DNA of 64,000 bases from Arthrobacter pigmenti (GTDB lineage Bacteria; Actinomycetota; Actinomycetes; Actinomycetales; Micrococcaceae), in contig NZ_JAATJL010000001.1 of NCBI RefSeq assembly GCF_011927905.1, forward strand, positions 434,001 through 498,000, in the 5' to 3' direction. Position numbers and translations under genes: made by a program. The notes below the pieces were generated by a model. The model was not told where the DNA came from, made no database searches, and saw only the letters and a program-made list of their open reading frames with translations. Positions 7,860 through 15,742 of this stretch are shown one piece after another; position 1 is the first letter of the stretch, and each line of letters begins with the position of its first letter.

Positions 7860-8857
7860 AAATCCTGCTGTGGCACGTACACGGCGGCTGGACGGATGCC
7901 TTCGTCCGCGGCCCGCACCAGTACGTGCTTCCGACAACGCCCGACGGCGGTCCGTGGGGGCTGGGGCGCGCCGGGCGTGACTGGCCGGAGTCCGTGATCG
8001 AGGTGGCGCCCAAGGACCTGCGGGAGCACGACTTCGACGTGGTGGTGCTGCAGCGCACCGAGGAGCTTGCTGAGTGTGAGTTGCTCCTTGGACGGCGCCC
8101 GGGCCGGGATATTCCGGCAGTTTTCCTGGAGCACAACACGCCCAAGGGAGACATACCTTCGACCAGGCATCCGCTAACCGGCCAGGCGGAGATTCCGGTT
8201 GTCCACGTCACCCACTTCAATGACGTCTTCTGGGACTGCGGGACGACGCCCACCATGGTGGTGGAACACGGCATCGTGGATCCCGGCCACCGCTACACCG
8301 GGGAGCTGGACCATCTGGCCGCCGTCGTCAACGAGCCCGTCCGGCGCGGAAGGGTCACCGGCACAGATCTTCTTCCCCGGTTTGCCCGGGCCGCGCACCT
8401 GGATGTGTTCGGCATGGGCACTGAGAAGCTGCCCGCAACCCTCGGTCTTGGACCGGACGAGCTCACCGTCTGCGGGGATCTCCCGACGCATTCGCTGCAC
8501 GCCGAACTGGCCCGCCGCCGTGCCTACGTGCACCCGATGAGGTGGACATCGCTGGGGCTGTCCCTGCTGGAGGCGATGCACCTGGGGCTTCCCGTCGTCG
8601 CGCTGGCAACCACGGAGGCCGCTCGGGCCGTGCCGCCGGAGGCCGGTGCAATCTCCACGGATGTCGATGAACTGTGCGCCATGGTTCGGCTGCTGATGGA
8701 GGATCCCGACGAAGCCCGCGCCAGAGGAACGGCGGCACGGCAGGTAGCGCTTGAACGCTACGGGCTCGATGCGTTCCTTGAGGCCTGGAACGAGGTCCTG
8801 GCGCGCACTGCGGAACGTACCCGCATTCTTGCAGTTCCTGAGAGGAGAGCACAGTGA
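7856..8857 (+). CDS. GT4-like glycosyltransferase
   Basis: A 333-residue GT-B protein. The donor-side motif is SLGLSLLEAMHLGLPVVALATTE (about residues 225-247), the E-x7-E-type segment of GT4 enzymes. The N-terminal half is atypical and lacks the usual glycine-rich GG opening, having HVHGGW instead. Start ATG 7856 follows CGAGG and overlaps the previous stop; an in-frame upstream extension inside the GT9 gene is rejected. The following GT4 gene overlaps by 4 bases. Sugar donor and acceptor are unknown. Confidence 0.8.
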   Translation: MKILLWHVHGGWTDAFVRGPHQYVLPTTPDGGPWGLGRAGRDWPESVIEVAPKDLREHDFDVVVLQRTEELAECELLLGRRPGRDIPAVFLEHNTPKGDIPSTRHPLTGQAEIPVVHVTHFNDVFWDCGTTPTMVVEHGIVDPGHRYTGELDHLAAVVNEPVRRGRVTGTDLLPRFARAAHLDVFGMGTEKLPATLGLGPDELTVCGDLPTHSLHAELARRRAYVHPMRWTSLGLSLLEAMHLGLPVVALATTEAARAVPPEAGAISTDVDELCAMVRLLMEDPDEARARGTAARQVALERYGLDAFLEAWNEVLARTAERTRILAVPERRAQ

Positions 8858-10164
8858 GAATATCCATGGTGTCGGAGCACGCAAGCCCGCTGGCTGCACT
8901 GGGAGGCGTTGATGCGGGCGGGCAGAACGTCCACGTCGCGGCGCTCTCCAGCGCGCTGGCCCGGCGCGGGCACAGCGTGAGCGTGTACACGCGCAGGGAC
9001 AGCACCGACCTCCCGGAGCGGGTGAAGGTCAGCCCCGGACTGGAAGTGGTCCACGTTGATGCCGGTCCGCCGGAGGTGGTGCCGAAGGATGAGCTGCTGC
9101 CCTACATGGGTGCGCTCGCGGACGGCATGGCCGCCGACTGGGAGCTCGCGCCTCCTGATGTGGTGCACGGTCACTTCTGGATGTCAGGATTGGCGGCCCT
9201 GGACGCGGCCGGCAGGAAACAGTTCGGGCAGTCCATTGCGGTGCTGCAGACCTTCCACGCCCTGGGAACCGTCAAACGGCGGCACCAGGGCAGCGAGGAC
9301 ACCAGCCCCAAGGAACGCGAATGGCTCGAGCCGTCAGTGGGAAGGAACGCGGACCGGGTGATCGCAACCTGCTCGGACGAGGTGTTCGAACTCAAGGCGA
9401 TGGGCGTCGACGGGACCCGCGTCTCGGTGGCGCCGTGCGGCGTCGACCTCGGCCTGTTCGGCCTTGACGGCCCGGTGGAGGAGCGCGGGCGGAAACATCG
9501 GCTCGTCACGATCGGCAGGCTTGTCCCACGCAAGGGCGTGGACCTGGTGATCCGTGCGTTGCGGGAGCTGGCGGAGCGTGGAATGAACGACGTCGAACTC
9601 GTGATCGTGGGCGGAGCCGGTGAGGCCGCCCGGCTCGACGAGGACCCTGAGGCGCGCCGGCTTCGGGCGTTGGCGCAGGATCTGAACGTGGCGGACCGCG
9701 TGGTGATGCTGGGACAGGTGCCGCGCGAGCGCATCCCGACCCTGCTGCGCAGCGCTGACGCCGTGGTCTGCGCGCCGTGGTACGAGCCCTTCGGCATAGT
9801 GCCGCTCGAGGCGATGGCCTGCGGCGTCCCGGTGATTGCGGCGGCGGTGGGCGGCCTGATCGATTCGGTGGTTGACGGCCAGACCGGCCTGCACATACCC
9901 CCGCGGGACTCGGAAGCGCTCGCGGACGCGATCGGACAGGTGATTGCCGACCCCGACGCCGCACGCGAACTAGGCCGCTCAGGCCACGCCCGCGTTCATG
10001 CACGCTACTCCTGGGACCGGATAGCGCTGGATACAGAGAAGGTGTACCAACTGACCCTCAACCAGGCGAGCGGAACTTCCGAAGCACGACGACGGCGCGG
10101 AGCACCAGCCGGGCGCGTCCTGTGGACCGCGGGTCTGCAGGCCTCTGGAAGGAGCGCCCAGTGA
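8854..10164 (+). CDS. GT4 glycosyltransferase
   Basis: A 436-residue enzyme with both GT4 domains. LGGVDAGGQNVHVAALSSALARRGH lies in the N-terminal acceptor domain, and GRLVPRKGVDLVIRAL and YEPFGIVPLEAMACGVPVIAAAVGG in the C-terminal donor domain. It resembles retaining mannosyl-/glucosyltransferases of the MshA/sucrose-phosphate-synthase sort. GTG 8854 overlaps the previous stop and has GAGAGGAGA upstream. The last 30 or so residues (ARRRRGAPAGRV...) look unconserved and Arg-rich. It lies between the coupled glycosyltransferases and gmhA, so it likely adds another sugar to the same glycan. Confidence 0.87.
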   Translation: MRISMVSEHASPLAALGGVDAGGQNVHVAALSSALARRGHSVSVYTRRDSTDLPERVKVSPGLEVVHVDAGPPEVVPKDELLPYMGALADGMAADWELAPPDVVHGHFWMSGLAALDAAGRKQFGQSIAVLQTFHALGTVKRRHQGSEDTSPKEREWLEPSVGRNADRVIATCSDEVFELKAMGVDGTRVSVAPCGVDLGLFGLDGPVEERGRKHRLVTIGRLVPRKGVDLVIRALRELAERGMNDVELVIVGGAGEAARLDEDPEARRLRALAQDLNVADRVVMLGQVPRERIPTLLRSADAVVCAPWYEPFGIVPLEAMACGVPVIAAAVGGLIDSVVDGQTGLHIPPRDSEALADAIGQVIADPDAARELGRSGHARVHARYSWDRIALDTEKVYQLTLNQASGTSEARRRRGAPAGRVLWTAGLQASGRSAQ

Positions 10165-10847
10165 GCGCCGAACGCCTTGCACTGTTCCGTCCCGGACGCC
10201 GGCAACCACTGACCCCGGTTCCGCCACCGCCGGTTCCACTGACTGACGACGACGCCGGCGCCGCGGCACTGGACGCCGTTCTGGGTCACCTGCAGCAGGT
10301 GCTTCCCGCCGTCGAGTCCCTCAAGTCCTCCGCCGGTCGCCTGGCCGGCTGGGGCGTGGAGCTGGCCGGGCGCCTTCTCGGGGGCCAGCGCCTGCTCGCT
10401 GCCGGTAACGGTGGGTCGGCGGCTGAGGCGCAGCACCTGACCGCGGAACTGGTGGGCCGGTTCGACGGCGAACGGGAACCGTTCTCGGCGATTTCCCTGC
10501 ACGCGGAGTCCTCAGCGGTCACCGCAATCGCGAACGACTACGGGTACGAGAACATGTTCGCCCGCCAGGTGCGTGCCCACGGCCGCAGCGGCGACGTCCT
10601 GGTGCTCCTGAGCACGAGCGGTAAAAGCCCGAACCTGCTGCGTGCCGCTGAAGCCGCACGCGAAACCGGTATTACCAGCTGGGCGCTGACCGGGCCGGGT
10701 CCCAACCCGCTGACCGACGTCTGCGACGAGCACGTGGCAGTGGACGCGCGGTCCGCCAACGCCCAGGAGGGCCACCTGATCGCCCTGCACGCGCTGTGCC
10801 GGGCATTCGATGCCGAAGTGGCCCGCTGCCGCGGACGGGAGGCCTAG
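10161..10847 (+). CDS. gmhA: Phosphoheptose isomerase (GmhA-like SIS protein)
   Basis: A 228-residue SIS-domain protein that would convert sedoheptulose 7-phosphate to D-glycero-D-manno-heptose 7-phosphate. GNGGSAAEAQH (82-92) and STSGKSPN (151-158) are the phosphate-binding loops. The zinc and catalytic residues known in E. coli GmhA (His61, Glu65, Gln172, His180) match His92, Glu96, Gln202 and His210 with the same spacing. A proline-rich N-terminal extension of about 35 residues is unusual. GTG 10161 overlaps the previous stop and follows AAGGAG. hldE starts at the very next base. Confidence 0.9.
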   Translation: MSAERLALFRPGRRQPLTPVPPPPVPLTDDDAGAAALDAVLGHLQQVLPAVESLKSSAGRLAGWGVELAGRLLGGQRLLAAGNGGSAAEAQHLTAELVGRFDGEREPFSAISLHAESSAVTAIANDYGYENMFARQVRAHGRSGDVLVLLSTSGKSPNLLRAAEAARETGITSWALTGPGPNPLTDVCDEHVAVDARSANAQEGHLIALHALCRAFDAEVARCRGREA

Positions 10848-12284
10848 ATGAACATCGTCGTTGTTGGGGATGTGCTCCTTGACGTGGACCTCTCCGGAGA
10901 CGCCGGGCGGTTATGCCCGGATGCGCCGGTACCCGTGGTTGATGTATCGAACGCCCGGCGGCGGGCAGGCGGTGCGGGGCTGGTGGCAAGCATGCTGCAC
11001 CGGGACCTGCGCGCCCGGTCCGGTTCCCACCTGGAGCTGGTCACCGTCCTGTCCGACGACGACGCCGCATGGCGCCTCCGCGAAGAACTCGGCGACCTTC
11101 CGCTCGTCTGGGGTCCCTCCGGCGCGCCCACCCCGGTCAAGACGCGTGTCCGCGCCGGCAATCAGGCGGTGGTGCGCTTCGACGAGGGATGCGGTGCTGC
11201 CCCCATCCCCGGCGTCAGCGCGGAAATGCTGAGCGCGGTGGAGGCGGCCGACGTCGTCCTCGTCTCTGATTACGGGCGTGGACTTCCAGCCAACCCTGAG
11301 CTGCGCGGGCTGCTTGAACGAATGGCGGTTCGGGTGCCGGTGATCTGGGATCCGCACCCGTCCGGCGCTGACCCCGTTCCCGGTGTCGCGGCGGTGACGC
11401 CGAACCTCGCCGAGGCGTTGAAAGCGTGCGGTGGGCCGGGGCCGTCGGGGCCGTCGGGGCCGTCGGGCGCGTCGGGCTCGGAGGGAGGGGCCGACGTCGT
11501 GCGCGCCGCTGCCGATGCCGCTCACGCCCTGCAGCAGCGGTGGGGGAGCCGGGCGGTTATCGTCACGCTGGGGAACCGGGGCGCGCTGATCCATCGGGAG
11601 GGTGAGAACGGTGAGCTGCCGCACCTGGTGCCCGCTCCGGTAGTCCAGGTGGATGATCCCTGCGGGGCAGGGGACCGGTTCTGTGCGAGCCTTGCACTTC
11701 GTTTGGGTGCGGGCGCTGACCTTGCTGAAGCTGCCCAGGATGCGGTTCAGGATGCTGCGGAGTTCCTCGGCTCCGGCGGAGTTTCGTCCCTGACCGTGGA
11801 CCCGGCGCCGACCGCTCTGCGGGGTCCCGCCGTCGACGCGCTCCAGGTTGCCCACGCCACGCGGGAGGCGGGCGGAACCGTGGTTGCCACGGGCGGGTGC
11901 TTCGACCTGCTCCATGCGGGGCACGCCCGAACCCTCGCCGCTGCGCGCCGGTTGGGTGACTGCCTGATCGTGTGCATGAACTCGGACGAATCGGTGCGCA
12001 GGCTCAAAGGTTCCGAGCGGCCGATTATGGGCGAAGAAGACCGCGCCGAGCTCCTCGCGGCCCTGGAATGCGTTGATGCCGTGTACATCTTCGGCGAAGA
12101 CACACCGGAGGAAGCGTTGGCCACCCTGCGGCCCGACATCTGGGTCAAGGGCGGCGACTACTCGGCTGCGGACCTGCCGGAAGCGGCGCTCCTGCGCTCC
12201 TGGGGCGGCCAGACCGTCACCGTCCCCTATATACCTGCCCGATCAACCACTTCCCTGGCCGCGGCGCTCGCCGAGGTTGGGTAA
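10848..12284 (+). CDS. hldE: HldE-like heptose kinase/adenylyltransferase, divergent copy
   Basis: A 478-residue fusion. The PfkB-type kinase (about 1-310) keeps the GAGD anion hole (273-276), and the nucleotidyltransferase (about 340-478) has GCFDLLHAGH (350-359) and WVKGGDY. The pair phosphorylates heptose 7-phosphate at C1 and adds AMP. The kinase is unusual: the sugar-binding GGAANxAMN of HldE reads GGAGLVASM (41-49), and a GPSGPSGPSGASGS linker is inserted near residue 198. Substrate use may be altered, or the kinase weakened. A second, canonical copy lies at 21096. It is directly preceded by gmhA with no gap. Confidence 0.88.
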   Translation: MNIVVVGDVLLDVDLSGDAGRLCPDAPVPVVDVSNARRRAGGAGLVASMLHRDLRARSGSHLELVTVLSDDDAAWRLREELGDLPLVWGPSGAPTPVKTRVRAGNQAVVRFDEGCGAAPIPGVSAEMLSAVEAADVVLVSDYGRGLPANPELRGLLERMAVRVPVIWDPHPSGADPVPGVAAVTPNLAEALKACGGPGPSGPSGPSGASGSEGGADVVRAAADAAHALQQRWGSRAVIVTLGNRGALIHREGENGELPHLVPAPVVQVDDPCGAGDRFCASLALRLGAGADLAEAAQDAVQDAAEFLGSGGVSSLTVDPAPTALRGPAVDALQVAHATREAGGTVVATGGCFDLLHAGHARTLAAARRLGDCLIVCMNSDESVRRLKGSERPIMGEEDRAELLAALECVDAVYIFGEDTPEEALATLRPDIWVKGGDYSAADLPEAALLRSWGGQTVTVPYIPARSTTSLAAALAEVG

Positions 12285-12303
12285 CTCAGGAGAAAGGACT
12301 TAC

Positions 12304-12999
12304 ATGTCTACGTTTAACCCCGGACGCGTACTGGTCACCGGCGGTGCCTCAGGACTCGGCGCAGCGGTTGTGGTGCGCGTTCTCGAGGCCGGTGGCACCC
12401 CTGTGGTGCTGGACCGTGACATCAGCGGAACCTCGGGTGTGAAGGCGCTCGAGGTGGATGTCGCCGACCGTGAGGCCGTGACCCGCGCGGTGCAGGAGGC
12501 GGCGGAGACGCTCGACGGTCTTGACGCCGTCGTCACCGCCGCTGGGATCGACCGGTGCGGACGCCTGGAGGACGTGCCGGCGGATCAGTGGGAGAAGGTG
12601 CTCGCGGTCAACCTGTTGGGAACCGTATCAACGGTCCGTGCCGCGCTGCCCTACCTGAAGGGCTCGCATGGTCGGGTAATCACGATCGCATCCACGCTCG
12701 GGATTCGGGCGGTGGGCGATGCGACGGCCTACTGCGCGTCGAAGTTCGGCGTTGTCGGGTTCAGCCATGCCCTCGCGGCCGAGATGGCCGGGGAGGTTGG
12801 AGTGACCACGATAATTCCCGGGGGCATGGAGACCAAGTTCTTCGACGACCGCGACGAGAAGTACAAGCCGCAGGACAACTCACGGCTCAACGATCCGGCG
12901 CGGGTGGCCGAAGCGATCCTGTTCGCGCTGTCGCAGCCGCGTGGGTGCGAAGTGCGCCAGATGCTCATCTGCCATGAGGAAGAGGGTTCATGGCCGTAA
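12304..12999 (+). CDS. Classical short-chain dehydrogenase/reductase in the heptose operon
   Basis: A 231-residue Rossmann oxidoreductase with TGGASGLG at the N-terminus (NAD(P) binding) and the catalytic YCASK. The usual NNAG is TAAG here. Start ATG 12304 follows AGGAGAAAGG, 19 bp after hldE, so it is most likely the last gene of this operon. It is too short, and has the wrong signature, to be the HldD epimerase (an extended SDR of about 310 residues). It might oxidise or reduce a sugar or its carrier, or be unrelated to the pathway. The PGGMET region replaces the usual PG-x-x-x-T. Confidence 0.83.
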   Translation: MSTFNPGRVLVTGGASGLGAAVVVRVLEAGGTPVVLDRDISGTSGVKALEVDVADREAVTRAVQEAAETLDGLDAVVTAAGIDRCGRLEDVPADQWEKVLAVNLLGTVSTVRAALPYLKGSHGRVITIASTLGIRAVGDATAYCASKFGVVGFSHALAAEMAGEVGVTTIIPGGMETKFFDDRDEKYKPQDNSRLNDPARVAEAILFALSQPRGCEVRQMLICHEEEGSWP

Positions 13000-13042
13000 C
13001 GTAGTCCCCGCCGCAGAAGGCGTCTTCCGTCGTTGGACACAA

Positions 13043-13064
13043 AAACTGCACGTACGGGCAGTTT
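13043..13064. terminator. Short hairpin between the SDR and NUDIX genes
   Basis: AAACTGC (13043-13049) pairs with GCAGTTT (13058-13064) around an 8-nt loop, in the 109-bp gap between two convergent genes. It is a plausible weak bidirectional terminator without a clear U-tract. The AAACTGCC-type stem resembles the outer stem of the larger terminator at 26852. Confidence 0.4.
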
Positions 13065-13108
13065 CCTTGCGGCCCGGTCAGTCTGCGCCGTCCATGCTGG
13101 AACCACCG

Positions 13109-13675
13109 TTACGTGGCCCTGGCAGCAGAAAGCGCTTCCCGGAGTACGTCGACGAGTGGGGTCCAGAGCTTCTCCAACCGAGCCTTCCAGGGCAGTGCCA
13201 TTTCGCCCGCCTGAAGCCTGAATTGCAGCTCGTCCAATGTCACCCATTCGGCGGTGGCCACCTCGTCCGGGCAGAGTGTCAGTTCGATTTCCTGTCCCGC
13301 AGGCGCCGTGTAGAGGTCCATTAGTGCTGAGGACTCGCGAAAGCGCTCCACGAAGATCAAACCGCTGGCGGGAACCTGAAGGCCGGTTTCTTCGCGAAGC
13401 TCCCGCCGAGCAGCATCCTTGCTCGATTCCCCAGAGAACGCACTTCCGCCGGGGAACTCCCAGGTTAGGGGGAATTCCTTGGTGGCTGATCGTTGCGTAA
13501 GAAGAACTGCACCATCATGTCGGTAAATACAGGTTGCAACGATGAGGTGGAAGCGGCCGGAAGGCCAGTCAGGGTCTCCTCGGCGATACGTCTGCCCGGT
13601 CGGATGCCCGTGTTCATCGGTGACGTCCCACCACTCATCGGAATTCGGCGCATGCGGGGCGCTGGAAGAACTCAT
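13109..13675 (-). CDS. NUDIX hydrolase
   Basis: A 188-residue protein with a perfect Nudix box at about residues 75-97: G-x5-E-x7-REL-x-EE-x-GL (GGSAFSGE...RRELREETGL). NUDIX enzymes hydrolyse nucleoside diphosphates linked to another moiety; this one resembles the IDI-like or MutT-like house-cleaning type (WWDVTDEHGHPTGQ at the start). The ATG is preceded by TATGCT (13682-13687 on the minus strand) with 6 nt between, and no Shine-Dalgarno, so the mRNA is probably leaderless. It is convergent with the SDR gene. Confidence 0.88.
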   Translation of the reverse strand: MSSSSAPHAPNSDEWWDVTDEHGHPTGQTYRRGDPDWPSGRFHLIVATCIYRHDGAVLLTQRSATKEFPLTWEFPGGSAFSGESSKDAARRELREETGLQVPASGLIFVERFRESSALMDLYTAPAGQEIELTLCPDEVATAEWVTLDELQFRLQAGEMALPWKARLEKLWTPLVDVLREALSAARAT

Positions 13676-13749
13676 TACGTCAGCATATGGCCTTCATTGG
13701 TGATGCTTCCGGGACGGTCTTCTACGACTCCGCCTAAACATGGGAAGCC

Positions 13750-14073
13750 CTAAAGCCCGATGAGCCATGGGTGATCCGGATGGGCGACTTGCAAGGCGGA
13801 CCTGAGCCACTGTCGGTCCAGATCGTCCAGCAAGGGTAAGCACGATTCGAAGTCCGATTGGTCCTTGGGCCGTAGTCCGGGGGCCTTGTGCAACAACTGA
13901 ACTTCGGGTCTCAGATAGTTAATCCCATCGAGGGTCCAAAGAATGTCCCCGGTTGGGCGACCTACACGTCCATCCCGTTTGTAGGCCCACATCGAATCCG
14001 TTGTGTCCATGAGAACGACGTCGTACTCCCACGGCTCGGCTCCACCCGCACGCAACCAAAGGTTGCTCCAAGT
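13750..14073 (-). pseudogene. 5'-truncated nucleotidyltransferase-like gene
   Basis: The readable frame gives about 107 residues resembling the C-terminal half of the aminoglycoside-2''-adenylyltransferase-like family (PEVQLLHKAPGLRPKDQSDFE, LPLLDDLDRQWL, AHPDHPWL). Family-like sequence (TWSNLWLRAGGAEPWEYDVVL) continues upstream of the only possible start, a TTG at 14055, up to an in-frame stop at 14074-14076. The catalytic N-terminal part (GGWA/DxD) is missing. I read this as a decayed remnant that is unlikely to work. Family identity is from pattern memory and needs a profile search. Confidence 0.6.
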
Positions 14074-14145
14074 TTAGACAGTTCATCATTTGCGCTGCGC
14101 TGCGATGCCGTCGGCCTACGGACGCGGTTTCCGTGCGTCACTATC

Positions 14146-14616
14146 ATGAAGAACGTGAGTCGTGTGGTGTTCATGTGTGGTCCGGCGGGGTCTGGCAAGT
14201 CAACGTGGGCCCGACGACTGGAGGACGAGGGCTTCATCAGGCTGTCGATCGATGAAGAGGCGTGGATCCGCGGCTACAAGAGTCATCCGCTTTCAGCCTC
14301 CATTGCCCGAGCGATTGAGGACCACCTCCGAAACCACTTGGTCAGTTATGTGAACGCAGGCAGGGACGTTGTCCTCGACTTCTCGTTCTGGTCGCGGGCG
14401 ATGCGGAACGACTATCGGCATCTACTAATTGGGTTGGGAGTCACACCGGTGACGGTGTACCTTGCGACTCCGCGAAACGTAGTTCTTGAGCGCATGCGGG
14501 CCAGGAGCGGCACTGCCCCGAACGAGGTAAAACTGAGCGAGGAAACAGCGGCCGAGTACTTTGACACGTTCGAGCCTCCGACCGCGGAAGAAGGCCCGCT
14601 GCACATCATTCGTTAG
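14146..14616 (+). CDS. P-loop kinase-like ATPase (AAA_33 type)
   Basis: A 156-residue protein with Walker A GPAGSGKST (residues 12-20) and a following LSIDEEAW that could supply the Mg/substrate acidic residues. DVVLDFSFW looks like the Walker B strand and RMRARSG like a lid arginine. Such small predicted kinases include zeta-toxin-like and antibiotic phosphotransferase-like proteins; the substrate is not known. ATG 14146 is used, with GTG 14155 as an alternative; neither has a good RBS. It lies in the accessory patch between the truncated nucleotidyltransferase and a toxin-antitoxin pair. Confidence 0.72.
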   Translation: MKNVSRVVFMCGPAGSGKSTWARRLEDEGFIRLSIDEEAWIRGYKSHPLSASIARAIEDHLRNHLVSYVNAGRDVVLDFSFWSRAMRNDYRHLLIGLGVTPVTVYLATPRNVVLERMRARSGTAPNEVKLSEETAAEYFDTFEPPTAEEGPLHIIR

Positions 14617-14636
14617 CATGTCAGCGGCACGCTGGA

Positions 14637-14942
14637 CTACAAATCGAGGACCAAAGCGAGGGCTTCGTCGACTCGCTGCATCTCGTCGACTGTCAGAAAC
14701 CCAACGGAATCCGTAAGGCGATTCAAATCGACAGTCGCGAGTTGGTCGCACATCACCAATGTCTGCCGACCGGCGATGAGTACAGGCGGGCGGAAGCTGG
14801 TCTCTCGTGCACTGGTGCTGGTGAACGCCACGATCCAGGTACTGAGACTAAGCCAGTCCGGCTGCACCACGACCGCGTAGCGCCGACCCTTCTGCTTGTG
14901 GCCCTTGCCTCGCGCGGGGAGCCTGTAAACCTCACCCCTCAC
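14637..14942 (-). CDS. PemK/MazF-family toxin
   Basis: A 101-residue protein with the MazF/PemK fold pattern: VRGEVYRLP at the start, GRRYAVVVQPD, IVAFTSTSAR, and CDQLATVDLNRL near the C-terminus. MazF toxins are ribosome-independent mRNA interferases neutralised by the antitoxin. GTG 14942 overlaps the antitoxin stop by 11 bases, the usual antitoxin-first order; the open frame continues upstream only within the antitoxin. The start codon and overlap suggest translational coupling. RNA target specificity is unknown. Confidence 0.83.
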   Translation of the reverse strand: MRGEVYRLPARGKGHKQKGRRYAVVVQPDWLSLSTWIVAFTSTSARETSFRPPVLIAGRQTLVMCDQLATVDLNRLTDSVGFLTVDEMQRVDEALALVLDL

Positions 14943-15168
14943 GCAGCGCAGCCATCTCCTGCTGGATTGCCCGGACTTCGGCCAGATCAGCCGGATCATC
15001 CTTGACGGCGCGAGCCTCTGCTGCCGCGATCCGGCGGCGTTCGTCGCGGTGCATCGCAGCCAAGGCAGCAACGATGACCTGGTCGGCGCTCTCACGCCGG
15101 GCGGCGCCAACCTGGAGGAGGAGATCGCGAGTGCTCCTTCGTACTTTCACAGTGGTGGTATCGGCCAT
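14932..15168 (-). CDS. Antitoxin of the MazF-like pair (ribbon-helix-helix type)
   Basis: A 78-residue charged protein beginning MADTTTVKVRRSTRDLLLQ, the beta strand and first helix expected of a ribbon-helix-helix DNA-binding domain. A basic/acidic alpha-helical tail rich in Arg, Ala and Glu would wrap the toxin. The ATG lies 6 nt after TAGACT (15175-15180 on the minus strand) without a Shine-Dalgarno, so a leaderless transcript is likely. A palindrome overlapping that -10 is the probable autoregulatory operator. Confidence 0.8.
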   Translation of the reverse strand: MADTTTVKVRRSTRDLLLQVGAARRESADQVIVAALAAMHRDERRRIAAAEARAVKDDPADLAEVRAIQQEMAALREG

Positions 15169-15174
15169 AACGAA

Positions 15175-15192
15175 AGTCTACTCCTGGTAGAC
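15175..15192 (-). promoter_or_regulatory. Promoter/operator of the toxin-antitoxin pair
   Basis: GTCTAC-TCCTG-GTAGAC (15176-15192) is a perfect 6-bp inverted repeat. On the minus strand it overlaps TAGACT, a -10 placed 6 nt before the antitoxin ATG. Toxin-antitoxin complexes commonly repress their own promoter at such palindromes. Confidence 0.5.
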
Positions 15193-15348
15193 CGCTCGGG
15201 TGAGGGAGGACGAACGTTTGGACACACCAACGGCACCGACTGGCGATAACCGCACGTAGGCGGGACTTTGTTGCTCGGCTGTTGCTGAAGATGCCACAGT
15301 GTCGCTGTCACGCCGGGGTGGCCCGGCGATTGAGCGGAGGAGCCAACG

Positions 15349-15600
15349 ATGACCAAGTTCGTCCATCCGACCGTAAGGCGCGGAAAAATCTTGTACACGA
15401 TGCAGGTTCTTGGACTCGCAGGCCTAACCCTCGTTGCGGCGTACTACGGTTTGGTCCAGGGAAACCTTGCGCTTCTGCTCCTAGCGCTTGCGGGCGTGGC
15501 CCTCACGGCCTTGGCTGCTTTTTTCTTCGCCCGCGAGTACCGCAAGCTCCGTCACGAGTATCGCTACGAGGATGAGGAAGGCGTGGCGAGGGGCTCCTGA
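15349..15600 (+). CDS. Small two-helix membrane protein
   Basis: An 83-residue protein with two predicted membrane helices (about 17-34 and 40-61: MQVLGLAGLTLVAAYYGLVQ and LALLLLALAGVALTALAAFFF) and a charged, Tyr/Arg/Glu-rich tail. GCGGAGGAG lies 7 nt before the ATG, so expression is credible. I do not recognise the family. It stands alone between the toxin-antitoxin pair and a GT9 gene on the opposite strand. The 142 bp after it hold no gene or obvious signal. Confidence 0.68.
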   Translation: MTKFVHPTVRRGKILYTMQVLGLAGLTLVAAYYGLVQGNLALLLLALAGVALTALAAFFFAREYRKLRHEYRYEDEEGVARGS

Positions 15601-15742
15601 GCCTCAAGATGCTCGCGGTATTGCGAATAGCCGGGACAGTGTCGGTCACCTGCGCGCTACCGCGCAGCAGCGCACGCGATAGCACGATTCGTTCCGCCTG
15701 GGAGCCGGACAAGCGGGAGATCGCCGAAGAAGCCGCTTGCCG

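Noticed and set aside
6114..7937. Very long open frame antisense to gmhB and GT9
   Set aside because: High-GC sense genes leave open frames on the other strand. Its translation shows no domain and overlaps two well-supported coupled genes.
11430..11475. Tandem GGGCCGTCG repeat in hldE as a regulatory repeat
   Set aside because: It is an in-frame Gly-Pro-Ser linker repeat inside the kinase domain; no non-coding role is needed.
12304..12999. SDR as the HldD ADP-heptose epimerase
   Set aside because: At 231 residues with TAAG and YCASK it is a classical SDR. HldD is an extended SDR of about 310 residues with a different signature.
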